Shown here piece by piece: positions 46,119 through 56,580 of a DNA stretch of 64,000 nucleotides. Location of the stretch: the NCBI RefSeq assembly GCF_022539665.2, contig NC_081340.1, forward strand, positions 5,579,357-5,643,356, written 5' to 3'. The translations under genes were made by a program, and so were the position numbers. The notes under the pieces were generated by a model. That model was not told where the DNA came from and did not search any database. It worked only from the letters and a program-made list of their open reading frames with translations. Position 1 is the first letter of the stretch; every line of letters begins with the position of its first letter. The DNA comes from Daphnia carinata (taxonomy: Eukaryota > Arthropoda > Branchiopoda > Diplostraca > Daphniidae).

Positions 46119-46860
46119 CCGACCAGAGTCATAGAAACCTGGTTGCTCTACGCTGTGTGTAAATGCCACAAGGATTTGCTGTGACATGTGGTCGAAATTT
46201 CAGCGATTTTGTGGGCGGAGCTGGCAGCGACGAAGAGCCATCTGTTGACTAGAATTAGAGACATCCTGACATCCAAAAGGAAAACCATAAGGAAACGACA
46301 TACAATTTTAGTTGAAAGGCCTAGTGGATAGCACCTCCGATTGCAGTGAGGGAGACCCGAGTTCGAATCAAATCGCTGCATTTTCTTTTTTCCATTTCTT
46401 AAAGTATGCTGGCCACGCGCTGCGCTAGGTTCCACTTTCTACTGTTTTTCCACTCATTTCAATTCTGTATTAAAATTTTATATTACGTTATTTTATATTA
46501 GTATTATATCTATTAAGCCTCTCTGACAATTAACTTGTTTGCGCAAGAAGTATTGCGCGCCGACAGGCCGTTATTATAGTAGGCCATGCTTGAAAAAGAC
46601 ACGCTTGACTTGGCCATCCGACTACTCTAAGTACAAACCGCTGGAGTGAAGTACTAAGTACTTCCCCTTCGTTTGGCGGGTCTGATTGGCTGTCGAAATT
46701 TTGGCAGGACATAGCTCATTGGTTGGGGGCCATGTAGTACTCCACCAAAACCGCTAGGTTCGCTATTTAACTGCCAGAATTCGACCACAAGTCACCGCAA
46801 ATCCTTGTGGCATTTACACACACCGTGGAGCAACCAGGTTTCTATGACTCTGGCTCGACT
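46119..46860. mobile_element. Nonautonomous element with long terminal inverted repeats
   Basis: Bases 46121-46196 and the reverse complement of 46783-46858 match over about 76 bp with only a few differences. Both arms include the string CATAGAAACCTGGTTGCTC. The interior of about 580 bp has no transposase frame and carries a tRNA-like unit at 46318-46380. It is a MITE-like or fold-back DNA element; a clean target duplication could not be fixed by eye. Confidence 0.8.
46318..46380 (+). repeat. tRNA-like unit inside the long-TIR element
   Basis: It has an A-box-like stretch (GGCCTAGTGGATAGCAC) and a B-box-like stretch (GAGTTCGAATC) at tRNA spacing. I find no convincing acceptor stem, so it is a tRNA-derived sequence, not a tRNA gene. 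Confidence 0.5.
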
Positions 46861-47967
46861 AATAAATAAGCCCGACTTTCTGCTTAAGTATGGCAATTCG
46901 TTTTACCTAGGATTCTTCGTCAACATGCAAGATGTTACCCCCTCGTAATGCTTTTCCGCTGAGTTTGTTTAGTTTTCTAATTTTAATCGTTGTTTAGTTT
47001 TCAAATTTTAATCTTCAATGTCGTATTAGCAAACTACTGTTGACAGAAAAGCTGATACATTGGGACAACGGTTACGGCAAGTGTGATGAATAAATCACCA
47101 TAGATCAGTTGCCTTGCCTTCCCAATTGCAACAAAGATGAATCATGGAGTCGAAAACATTAAAAGGTGGTACTATTTTAATTGTTTTAATTGATATATTG
47201 CTAAAAGCTGATACATGTTTAGAACATGCTAGAATTCATGTCATCCTGGAGAGGACTAAAAAAAAAGAGCTGTATCCATGAAGCAGCTCATTAGTCATGT
47301 CCCAAACGAATGCCTGTGTCAGCCAGCAATCTTTCAATGGCTAACAGCATTTAATGGTTTTGAAAATCGTGGTTTGCACTCCCTAAGGAGACATTCCTAA
47401 ATCCCACCTGTCAAAAGATTTGAATGCAACAATTTTTATTCTGAACTGATGCCTACCAAATTCTTTTTCCATAAAGTGAGGTGATATGAGGTTATAATGG
47501 AAATTGTTGTCAAGACTGCCGAGACCAGGTACATTTATTACTTTAACGTTTAGTGATGAAAACAACCAACTTTGGAACCTTTCTGTTTTTTATGGCACAT
47601 GGAACGTCCAATCGGAAAGCTCATGGAAGATCTCTGTGGCCAACTCGAAGAATTCTTCCAAACTTTCGTATTCAAGATTTGGCCATGGTGATCATTTGCA
47701 ACTGCATAGCCTTTTAGCGGCTCCTGCCAGGCATCTACAGGAATATGGCAGATGATGAATTTATGTACCATGTAAGCTATATCAACAAGAATGTTTTATG
47801 CTTATCTATGTCTTATTTTCCTAATTTAGATTAATAGCAATAGTGAACCTGCGAAGGTTTCTGGTTGGGATGTTATGACGAAAAGTTATAATAATTTGAA
47901 GTACGGAATTGAATTTCCCTCCATCAGTCGCCTGTGTATTCCCGCGTATTATGGTATTAATTATTTA

Positions 47968-48600
47968 AAAATTGAAGTGCATATCTGGGCTCCCTTCCTT
48001 TCCGTAGCCCCGTTTCCCCTTGACTCATAATAAGCCCGTAGGGGGTCATGCCCCTACTGTACGGTATATATAAAAATAACATATACCGAGGTATTTTACC
48101 GAAATATTTTTACCGAAATATTTTTTGCAAAATATTTGTGTGTTCACACATATAGAACTTTTTTTTTTTTTTTTAGCTTGCTCAGTTCACCTTTATTGTT
48201 TTCTCCACTTTTGTTGGTAAGCATTGTTTCATTGGTTTATCGTTTAACTGTATTTATTCAATTATTATTTATTACACTCTTTGAATTCTTCAACTTAAAT
48301 TCAAGAAACAACGTGTTCGTGCCTGGATATTTTCTGATGTAATTTTGTATTTGTACTTTATTTTACTCGTATGGGAACCGATCCCCAGACATTCAGCGTG
48401 CAACGCCGATGCTCTATCATTGAGCCACGAGATATATCTAAATTTTCTTATTATCCCATATACTATGTTATCGTCTAGGCTGTTTGTGCAGTCTTGCACA
48501 ACTATATGTTTACCTGTCTATTGGATTCTTAAGGTCCATAGCTCTGTGGTAGAGCGTTCAGGTGCGACACATGTTATCCTGGGTTCAAACCTCAGTTGAT
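47968..48600 (-). repeat. Copy A of the right-half repeat family (reverse orientation)
   Basis: The sequence from 47968 to 48090 is the reverse complement of the distal part of the copies at 49040-49206, 56410-56580 and 58577-58745, including GTAGGGGCATGACCCCCTAC. Bases 48180-48600 match 55640-56070 in reverse. It carries two tRNA-like units facing away from each other: 48372-48438 on minus and 48532-48602 on plus. Confidence 0.75.
48372..48438 (-). repeat. tRNA-Ala-like unit
   Basis: On the minus strand the D arm GCTC/GAGC and a 5-bp anticodon stem with 7-nt loop GTTGCAC (anticodon position TGC, Ala) are preserved. The T arm is weak and the acceptor stem is lost. It is nearly identical to 55803-55872. 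Confidence 0.6.
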
Positions 48601-48602
48601 GT
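48532..48602 (+). repeat. tRNA-like unit
   Basis: TAGCTCTGTGGTAGAGC forms a perfect D arm and A box, and CTGGGTTCAAACCTCAG forms a 5-bp T arm and B box. The acceptor ends do not pair. It is related to the minus-strand unit at 55648-55712. Confidence 0.6.
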
Positions 48603-48604
48603 AG

Positions 48605-49206
48605 AAAATTAAAGCAGAATAATTGTACATAAGAATATTACATTTCAATTTCATTCTAAGTGTAAATGTAAGTCCGTAAGTGACATGAAAAAAGCCAACA
48701 TATCATCATAAGATTCATAGCTCATTGTTAGAGCATCGGCGCGGTGTGCCAAACATCCAGTGTTCAATTCCCTAATGAGTCAAAATTGAAAGCTCAATCG
48801 AAACAAATAAGGCTCTCAGGTATGTATCAATTACCAAGGATAATACATACATTGTGGCTACATGTGTGAAAAAAAAGCAAGGCAAAAAAACCACATAGTA
48901 AGAATAAAGTTAAAAACACAAGTTTTGCTATTTTTGTTTTAAAAAAAATAAATTGTATTGACATTACTCTGCACATTACAATAATTTTTGCAACTTTAAA
49001 AAGGCACAATAGCCCTTTCAAAAGTTGCCGTCAAAAGCGGACCCCCACGTCCCCTTTCCGGCCAGAGCCCTCCAAACCTCGGTATATGTTGTTTTTAAAT
49101 ATACCGTACAGTAGGGGCATGACCCCCTACGGGCTTATTATGAGTCAAGGGGAAACGGGGCTACGGAAAGGAAGGGAGCCCAGATATACACTTCAATTTT
49201 TTAAAT
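48605..49206 (+). repeat. Copy B of the right-half repeat family, lacking the 172-nt module
   Basis: From about 48860 on it matches the copies at 56110-56580 and 58290-58745. At 49034/49035 it passes directly from GCCGTCAA to AAGCGGACCC, where the other two copies have 172 extra bases. A tRNA-like unit lies at 48712-48778 near its left end, with D arm GCTC/GAGC and B-box-like GTGTTCAATTCC. Confidence 0.75.
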
Positions 49207-49624
49207 ATCAAATACCGTCTGGGGAATCCGAACGAAGTATAGAAATGTCATGTCATCGAACCAATCATTACAATTTATTCAGTGTCTTGCCCCAACCAAG
49301 AATCTTTTCAGATCCAATGTTACTATTAACCTATATTGAGAAAAGAAAAACAACACCATTAAGCATATCAATTGTTGCTCATGTAACTTACATGACTCGT
49401 AGATTCAACTTCTGGTGGAAGCTTGAGAAAGGACATACAAATTGCAGATTAACATCATTGTATAAGGCTCTTGAATGATAAACTAGCACCCATAGAATGT
49501 TGCATTGTTGATAGTTGTGTTCCCAGTACTTGAAAACCCTTTCCTATTGGATAAATATTTTTTTTGTAGATTAGACATGGTTGGCAAAGAGGAGGAGAAA
49601 TGCTTCGTCATCAATTCAAAATTA

Positions 49625-50200
49625 TTTGAAGAAAATTCCTTTCATACCTAAAGAGTCCATGTATGATGTTCATCACTGCAATGGCAGCAAAGTGAAAACA
49701 TCTTTAGGGCCATTTAAGTACCCAGTTACACCAACACTCTGAATGTAAAGGACAAGTTGTTCTATAGCCAGAGAAGCAGAATTATTTGAGGCTTCTAGCT
49801 GTGACAGAACTATATAAAGGATTGCTGTTGTACTGAATTCATTAACACAAGATGATACTTCTCATTAGACAATTTGCATTACTCTATTACTTTACCTCAT
49901 ACCTTAACGGTAATGCACTCTCAGTGTTTTTTCAACTACAGGCAGACTCTTCATCCTGTAACACTTCCAGACTTGACTTGAACCCCGCCAAAATTCTGTG
50001 AATGCAAAATAATAGCATTAAAAATACTTTTTCGATAGACAAAAAACCGAGAAGTACCTAATCCATGTTTGATGTTGAACTCATGCCATATCTGGGTTTT
50101 CGTACCACACCCATTTTCGGCAGTCTTTATGGTAATATTAATCAAAGCCAGATGTACCACTTTGAAAGGGATGTTGAAAAGCAAATAAAAACCTGTTGAG
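49625..50200 (-). pseudogene. Decayed partial copy of POLR3A exons (copy 1)
   Basis: Blocks at about 49650-49770, 49900-49990 and 50060-50150 match, in order and orientation, the POLR3A exons at 61565-61682, 61751-61923 and the two edges of exons near 61984 and 62349. One example is GATGTTCATCACTGCAATGG against GATGTTCATGGATGCCACAC. Sequence between and within the blocks is diverged and full of stops. The copy retains intron positions, so it is a segmental duplicate. Confidence 0.7.
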
Positions 50201-50523
50201 ATGGATGTCAGGAGCATCAGAATAGATCTCAATCAACTTCAGTTATTCTTTTCCCTATAGTACTTAATGACTAGCATAATAGATATACCGGCCTCAATTC
50301 AGAACCATAGACCAACGGAAAAGAACACAGAAATGTAGCTGTGAAAGCAGATCACTTTAGAACACAGGATCAGGTAGAGATCATCTAAGAGTAGACCTAA
50401 AATGCAAAGACAAAAATATTGAGCATAATTGCAGTTTACCAAACATAGTAGCAAAATAAAATAATTGTCAAAGAAAGACATATGCACACCTGGGTTGGCG
50501 AATGGGTAAGTCTGCTGCAATGT

Positions 50524-50830
50524 ATGGCAATCCATGGCAAACCCCCCCCCCCCCCCCCCCCCACCAAAAAAGGCCTTACTTTCTGTTTTACTGCTACCCA
50601 CCGTTAGATGGCGATAGTAGTGAAATAGAAAAAAAAGGCCGATATTTTTTTTTTTTTGGGGGGGGGGGGGGGGGGGTAAAACGGATTGCCATAAACTTAA
50701 AGTTTTGCTTTTAAAAACAGAGTCTAGTTGAAATGCTAATATGGCAATCCGTTTTACCCAAAATAAAAATAAAAAATATTGGCCTTTTTCTGTTTTACTG
50801 CTATTGCCATCTACAGGTCACATTTCTAGT
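50524..50830. repeat. Fold-back repeats with poly-C / poly-G ends
   Basis: ATGGCAATCC followed by a long run of C (about 50542-50562), then about 100 bases, then a long run of G (about 50657-50676) followed by the reverse complement GGATTGCCAT. Another ATGGCAATCCGTTTTACC follows at 50742 with the same internal text (TCTGTTTTACTGCTA). These are three related fragments of a short inverted-repeat element whose arm next to the tip has expanded into homopolymers. Confidence 0.65.
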
Positions 50831-51662
50831 TAATTTAGTTAACGAAAAATCATCATACTCGTTTTGGAAGAAACTAAAGGAAAGGAGCAAGAAATTAAAG
50901 TGTGTTTCCCCAAGTATTACGCTTTTTTTCTTTTTTTAAAAGTTAAATCTTGATTTGGATGATTACTTTGAACTTGTTTAAAAAGCATTTAATTTGTGGC
51001 GGATAAAATTTCTCGTAATGACCTTTGCGTCCACAAGAGGCGCCTTAAACCGTGGCTCATCAGGCAGTTTTTTTTCAGGCATATTTGTAGATTGGCTTAG
51101 CGCGTGCAGTCTACCTTCCTCGCTCGATTTTGCTTCTTGACCTCGTGGCTTTGGCGATTTTTGGCGTTTAATTTACTCATTTTTCAACGCTTTTCAAGGT
51201 ACGCTAATAGATAATAATTAATAACTGATACTAATGTTTGAATAATTTTGAGTTGGACAAATTTTGTTGTCTTCGAAAGATTAGGTGGTGGAAGTCGTAC
51301 TTGCCATGAGGTAAGAAAAATAAAAATACTATTCCGGTTAGTACATTCTAGTCTGTCTAATCCATAGTTATTAAACAGTTTGGAAAAGGACATTTTTTCA
51401 TGTAATGCCCACAAGGAGGAGGTGGGAGTCGAGCATGTAGGTGTCATAAGGTGAATATGAGACTCATATCTAGTTTTATTTTACTAAAGTTTAGTGTTCA
51501 TTTCCAACCAAGAAGTGGGACATGTAGCAAGGGATTTTCCTAAGGATTGGTCATTGGTGGCAGCAAGTGTTACAAGGTAAACATCAATTGTATCTTCACA
51601 AAAAATATTTTATGTTCCAGTGTTCATTGTCTAACCCCTAGTGTCATGAAGTTGGCCACACC

Positions 51663-51794
51663 TCGAAAGGCTGTACGAATCTATTCGTGAATTGACGGAA
51701 AACGGAAAGCCGCATGAACAATATATTCCGGAAGCTGTGACATGCGATGAAAATGAACTGTTTAAGTGGGATCGTCTGTGGGGAAAGCTTTAAC
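51663..51794 (+). other. Orphan coding-like stretch of unknown family
   Basis: One frame reads LERLYESIRELTENGKPHEQ, continues through CDENELFKWDRLW and ends GKL-stop. Amino acid composition is protein-like, in contrast with its surroundings. I do not recognise the family and there is no clear start or splice partner. It is probably the last exon of a fragmentary gene copy. Confidence 0.25.
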
Positions 51795-52029
51795 AATTTT
51801 GATAAAGTTGTTCTTCATCGAATCCAGGTAAGGCATTTTTCGAAACAGTATTTATAATTTGAAAATATCTATTGGGTTTGCTTTAGGTTACAGGAAAAGA
51901 TGTACCTCAATACATCACATCACTCGAAGAACCCGGCCTGCGCCCACTACTACTTCAAAACATTAAGAATTCAGAAAAAAATTATGGTAGTTGGAACGAT
52001 TACCGAAGCTCTTCGGATTCGTTTATTTC

Positions 52030-52160
52030 ACGCGTTATGGTATTTAAAGAAAATAAACGGGTACCTGGGTCCCTTTGTATCTGTGACCCGATTTCCTCTT
52101 CACTAGTGATAATTCTGCAGCGGGTCATGCAGATACTGTGATCAGCAGAGAAGGTTAGAA
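52030..52160 (-). repeat. Diverged copy of the right-half repeat family
   Basis: It aligns by eye with 47945-48065: a GTATTATGG-like start, then CTGGGTCCC-TT against CTGGGCTCCCTT, CGATTTCCTCTT against CGTTTCCCCTT, and GGGTCATGC in both. It is heavily mutated and so older than copies A to D. Confidence 0.5.
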
Positions 52161-54489
52161 GTGCGCTGCCCGGAAAGCAAATTTGGGGTAAAAGAAAAAA
52201 ACTTATTAGAACTAGTAAGCCATTTCCAAATTCAACCAACATAAAGGTACACAGTGAGATTTGCTTAACAATTATGTTTCTTTAATTGATTTTAAAATTA
52301 GGAAAAGGTTGAAGGGAAAACTTCGTTCTCTAGTAGTTTTTTTAGTTAAAATCCTTTTTGTGCAAATTCATGTTTGAAATTGTTTACTTCATTTTCGAAT
52401 GGTTCCGTTCACATTTGTTATTCATTTGAGATGTTGTATTTACCAGTTACTGCATTATATTTACCACTATTGCAAGATGTTTGTTTATGAAATACTACTG
52501 TTTTGTTTATCTGGAATGTTGTGTGGGAGTCCATCAGGAATTGCTGGTCTGCAGTAAATTTGTCAGGTATATGTTAACTCTTCATCAGCAAAATTTTCCG
52601 CACTAATTGTGTTTGGTTTTCTTGGTATAGGCTAGGTGATGAACATTAATGAATCAGAAAATGTTTTGCATGGGTGGTGAATGTTCTGACAGTTTTAACA
52701 GTTGTGATGTGGTGTATTTTACTTCCACGCATCATGGTATTCTTATCAGTTGAATTGTATGGTTAATTTTCTGTTCGTTAACCTCATTTCCTCTTGACTC
52801 ATCTAGTAGAAGTTGGTGACCTGATACAATGAACATGGAAAAATCACCTGCGCCTACGTTGACGATGATACCTGTACCGAAGTGCTGGAAACTAAAATTA
52901 AATTTTCTTTACAATTTGGTTTCAGGCTATCTTCATAATTTTTTAATAGTTTTGCATTTATTGATGAATCCGCAAGCTCATAGCTGATTTCCTCCTTTAG
53001 AAACCGCCCGTCGACGATTTGGCAGCCTCACACAATTAAAGAACGTATGCCAAAAAGTAATTGATTCAATCTAATGTATGCAATGTATACTAATTACACT
53101 ATTCAAAACAATATTCCAGGCCAAAGTGAGCTCTTCCGAGCAGTAAAGTGACGGCGTATCCATTTAATTGAAAATAGGCACAAGATAGCGCACAATTGGC
53201 GAGCTTGTCTCAATGGAGAAATTTTGCCGTGGAACTTATAACCGAAATACCATTGCAGCTGTTCAAATAAAGAAGTGTATTACCATACAGGTGTTGACTA
53301 GCTAACAATCCAGAGATACGTCAACTTGCGAAATTTCTAGATGTGTGTGAAGCGCAATCAGCATCCTTGTTGAACTGTGAACCCAAATCATGTATTTTCC
53401 TAGAAATATCTAGGTTTTTGGATAAATAAATAAAAGACAGTGAAAAAATCGGGCTCAAAAACATGTTAAATCGCTATATTTTTAAAATGCCGTTCGTGGT
53501 TTCGGTCGCTGTATTTGTTAAAATTGAAATGGTAGTAGCCAATATGGGGGTGGGTGGGGATTCACGCTCTAAAAGTATGTTAAAAGAGTTCACATCAGTG
53601 CAGTTCCCGTCTCAAAAAAGCAATATTTTCAATTTTGATGAATTTTTCGGTTGTTAATTGGAAAACAAGATGACGCTGCTGTGCCACTATTTACTTGCTG
53701 ACTATATGGGAGCGGTGAAAGCTGTGTTCGAAAGTTTCTGTTAAATATGTCATATTCCAATGGAAAACTCAAGAAAATCTAATGGTGCTTCTGTTCGTTT
53801 TCATCCCTGAGTGTGTTTTGGAAGTGAAGCCCACAGAATGCTTGGTGTTTATGGTACATATCTTGTATGCCAGCTGTCAAACCAAAAAACTATTAGCAAC
53901 CTACTACGTTGCATACATCAAACTATACCAGTGCTCATTGAGAGGTATAAGACTAGTGTTTTGTTATCAGAATCTCATTGACGGATTTGCTTTTAAGGTT
54001 TAGCTCATGAAACTTCATTTGTAAAGAATACTTCCAGTTGAGGAACGTCACCAAAGATGCAAATCCTATGGGTAGGAATACCATAATATCGTTCTTATAC
54101 TCTTTAACCACTCATGGTCTTCTGTCAATCGTGATCTGAGTGGTGCACCATATTCATCTTCGTTGCAGTGTCAACTGTAATGACAGTCATTTTGGCAGTT
54201 GTAATCTCTACTTAGCCTACCAACGGACACATACATGTACCTCAACACAATTTCTACTGATATTTTAAATTTCTCTTGTGCCTCATATAGTTTGCTTTTT
54301 TATTTAAATTGAATATTCAACCATAGAATTGCCAACTCTTGGCCGTCTGCTGCCTATTTGCTGGCCCTACAGTCTTTCTAGCCATCGGACAGCAGAAGTA
54401 AGTCAAATTGCCTTCAACGTTTGGTTACAACAACAATCTTATATTTCCCACTAACTAGTTCTTTTTCTTTACTTTTACGATTTAGAACA

Positions 54490-54750
54490 AAGCCTTCTTC
54501 GTCTTCGCCACGCCCGTCGTCACCTCGCCCGTCATCTCGTCTTCGCCTCGCCCGTCATCCCGTCTTCGCCTCGCCCGTCGTCCCAACTTCGCCTCGCCCG
54601 TCGTCCCGACTTCGCCTCGCCCGTCGTCGCGCCTCGCCCGTCGTCCCAACTTCTTCGTCCCGACTTCGCCTCGTCGTCCCGTCTTCGCCTCGTGGCCATG
54701 CCGTCTTCGCCTCCGTTATCGCCTCTTCGTCACCTCATGGTCGCCTCGTC
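54490..54750. repeat. GC-rich minisatellite
   Basis: Degenerate tandem repetition of a unit such as CGTCTTCGCCTCGCCCGTC (17-20 bases, variable). It stands out as GC-rich against AT-rich flanks. The open frame across it (54421-54846, Arg/Ser/Pro repeats) is a product of the repeat and is not called as a gene. Confidence 0.8.
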
Positions 54751-54798
54751 TTTGTGGTATGGTTGTGTTTTGTTTTATGTTGTATTATGTCTTGCAAG

Positions 54799-55113
54799 TT
54801 AACCCGTTGGCTGCCACCCACCCACTTTGATCCCCTTTTTTTGTAGCTTGACAGGGACGGGCCGCGCTGTTCTGCTCCATGGTCTATCTGCCATGGGGTG
54901 GAGCAGCGCCACTGCCCAAGATTGGCCGAATGGCCCCAAAGGCAATGCACCACAGGGAATCCCTTGATCGAGACGGCGATGTAGACCTGGGATGTGCATT
55001 TCCGTAAAGGTCTCATCGCCGTCTCAGCCCGGCCCACCCGGCCCCTTGGTCGCTATCCCTTTGATAGCGACAGTAGCTATTGTAGATAGGTGGCGTGGCA
55101 GCCAACGGGTTAG
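54799..55113. mobile_element. piggyBac-like MITE with structured interior
   Basis: Left edge TTAA (54799-54802) then CCCGTTGGCTGCCAC; right edge is the reverse complement of that (ending at 55109) then TTAG (55110-55113). Ends beginning CCC next to TTAA are the mark of piggyBac elements, here with one base of the right TTAA changed. The 307-bp interior has no protein. It holds three strong hairpins: near 54871-54907 (CTGCTCCATGG to its complement), 54968-55025 (GAGACGGCGATG to CATCGCCGTCTC) and 55049-55071 (GTCGCTATC to GATAGCGAC). Confidence 0.8.
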
Positions 55114-55261
55114 TTTTAAGTGTATTTGTGTATGTATTGTATGTTGTGTACTGTGTTATGAAATGTATGTAAAAGTGGTGGATATGTGGGTGGAAGGAGG
55201 GACAATAAAAACGATTTTACATTATATACGTTTGTATTTATTATTTAGCTATACATTAGCT

Positions 55262-55330
55262 TACATGGGCATTGAACCCTAGTATTCTAGCGTGACAACC
55301 ACACGCTATACCATTATTCCAACCATGAAC
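55262..55330 (-). repeat. tRNA-like unit, left arm
   Basis: Minus-strand text has an A-box-like GGAATAATGGTATAGC and a B-box-like GGGTTCAATGCC. It is paired with 55424-55492 in opposite orientation. Confidence 0.55.
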
Positions 55331-55423
55331 TTATAAACTACTAATGTGCAATCAATAATAAGCTAATGTGAATTGCATATCTATATAGGTATCACAATAC
55401 TAAATGATATTAACAAGAGCAGA

Positions 55424-55492
55424 TATGGCATGACAGTAGCATGCTGGATTGCGACGCAAGAAGTCTGTGGTTCAATCCCTGTGTCAGATAAT
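55424..55492 (+). repeat. tRNA-like unit, right arm
   Basis: A-box-like GGCATGACAGTAGCATGC and B-box-like GGTTCAATCCCTG. No acceptor stem is found. Confidence 0.55.
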
Positions 55493-55639
55493 GTATAGCT
55501 AAGTTATAATTACAAAAGTAAATAGTGTAAGATCGTTTTTATTGTCCCTCCTTCCAGAGACTTACATATACACTTGGAATGAAATTGAAATGCAATGCTG
55601 CAATAATCTTTTCTACATTTATTCTTCTCCACTTACATA

Positions 55640-56580
55640 CATCTGCTGTGGTTTGAACCTAGCGTAACAGGTATCGCAGCTATAGGCTCTACCACAGAGC
55701 TATGGACCTTATGGAAACTATAGAAAGATAAACAAAGTTATGCAAGACTGCGCAAACAGCCTAGACGATAACATAGTATATGGGATAATACGAAAATTTA
55801 TATATATATCGTGGCTCAATGTTAGAGCATCGGCGTTGCACGCTGAATGTCTGGGGATCGGTTCCCATACGAGTAAAATTAAATACAAATACAAAATTAC
55901 TTCAGAAAATATCCAGGTGTTAGACGTTGTTCCTTGAATCTAAGTTGAAGAATTCAAAGAGTGCAATAAATAATAATTGAATACTTACAAATAAACGATA
56001 AACCAATGGAAACAATGCTAACCATCAAAGGTGGCAAAAACGTGGTTGCAAAGCTGAATTGAGCAAACTAAATAAAAAAAAAATTGATAAAAGTGAACAC
56101 AGCGAAGACAGACAATGAAATAAACAAATTTTGCAAAAAATATTTTATAAAAAAAATTTTATTGACAATTCTCTGCACATCAGAATTATTTTTGCAACTT
56201 TAAAAAGACACAATAGCCCTTTCAAAAGTTGCCGTCAACCCAGGCAGGGGGAGACACTGCCTTGTTGACCCACCGGGGAGATTACCCGGTGATTGGCTAA
56301 GAGAAGCCGGAAGAAGAGCCGAAGATATGGAACATTTTTACAGGAGCGATTAACCTTTAGTTCGGATTTGCGGGTAGCCACGTCGCCCTCCGTGAACACA
56401 TCATCGGACTAAGCGGACCCCCACGTCCCCTTTCCGGCCAGAGCCCTCCAAACCTCGGTATATGTTGTTTTTAAATATACCGTACAGTAGGGGCATGACC
56501 CCCTACGGGCTTATTACGAGTCAAGGGGAAACGGGGCTACGGAAAGGAAGGGAGCCCAGATATGCACTTCAATTTTTGAA
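55640..56580 (+). repeat. Copy C of the right-half repeat family
   Basis: It begins with two outward-facing tRNA-like units, 55648-55712 (minus) and 55803-55872 (plus, Ala-like with loop GTTGCAC). AT-rich sequence shared with 58080-58390 follows, then the 172-nt module (56239-56410), then the distal block to about 56580 with two inverted repeats: CGGTATAT...ATATACCG and GTAGGGG...CCCCTAC. It is the fullest copy in the window. No transposase, reverse transcriptase or Rep frame lies inside. Confidence 0.75.
56239..56410 (+). other. 172-nt hairpin-rich module in repeat copy C
   Basis: It is GC-richer than its flanks and starts with two perfect small hairpins: GGCAG...CTGCC (56243-56261) and CACCGGG...CCCGGTG (56271-56291). 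The same module, same length, lies at 58405-58576, and copy B lacks exactly this segment. It could be an inserted element or a structured RNA domain. I do not recognise a known RNA family. Confidence 0.5.

Larger units (their letters stand above)
50831..54489. other. AT-rich sequence with diverged repeats; no gene recognised
   Basis: It contains diverged, reverse-oriented relatives of the repeat family at about 52030-52160 (GGGTCATGC, CGATTTCCTCTT) and more weakly 52725-52830. A 44-codon open stretch lies at 51663-51794. Everything else is low-coding-potential AT-rich DNA. Confidence 0.45.
55192..55555. mobile_element. Fold-back element whose two arms are tRNA-like units
   Basis: Bases 55192-55215 are the exact reverse complement of 55532-55555 (24 of 24), and similarity continues inward. 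Each arm holds a tRNA-like unit, at 55262-55330 (minus) and 55424-55492 (plus). Each is followed outward by TAATGTATAGCTAA and an AT-rich tail, then TTTTTATTGTCCCTCC. The arms are thus two copies of the same tRNA-headed unit, head to head. No coding frame. Confidence 0.75.

Noticed and set aside
54421-54846. 141-codon open frame rich in Arg, Ser and Pro
   Set aside because: It is a translation of the minisatellite; the repeat explains the open frame.
48532-55872. tRNA-like sequences as functional tRNA genes
   Set aside because: D arms and internal boxes are present, and the Ala-like units also keep the anticodon stem, but I find no convincing acceptor stem, T arms are variable, and they sit inside repeats in mirrored pairs.
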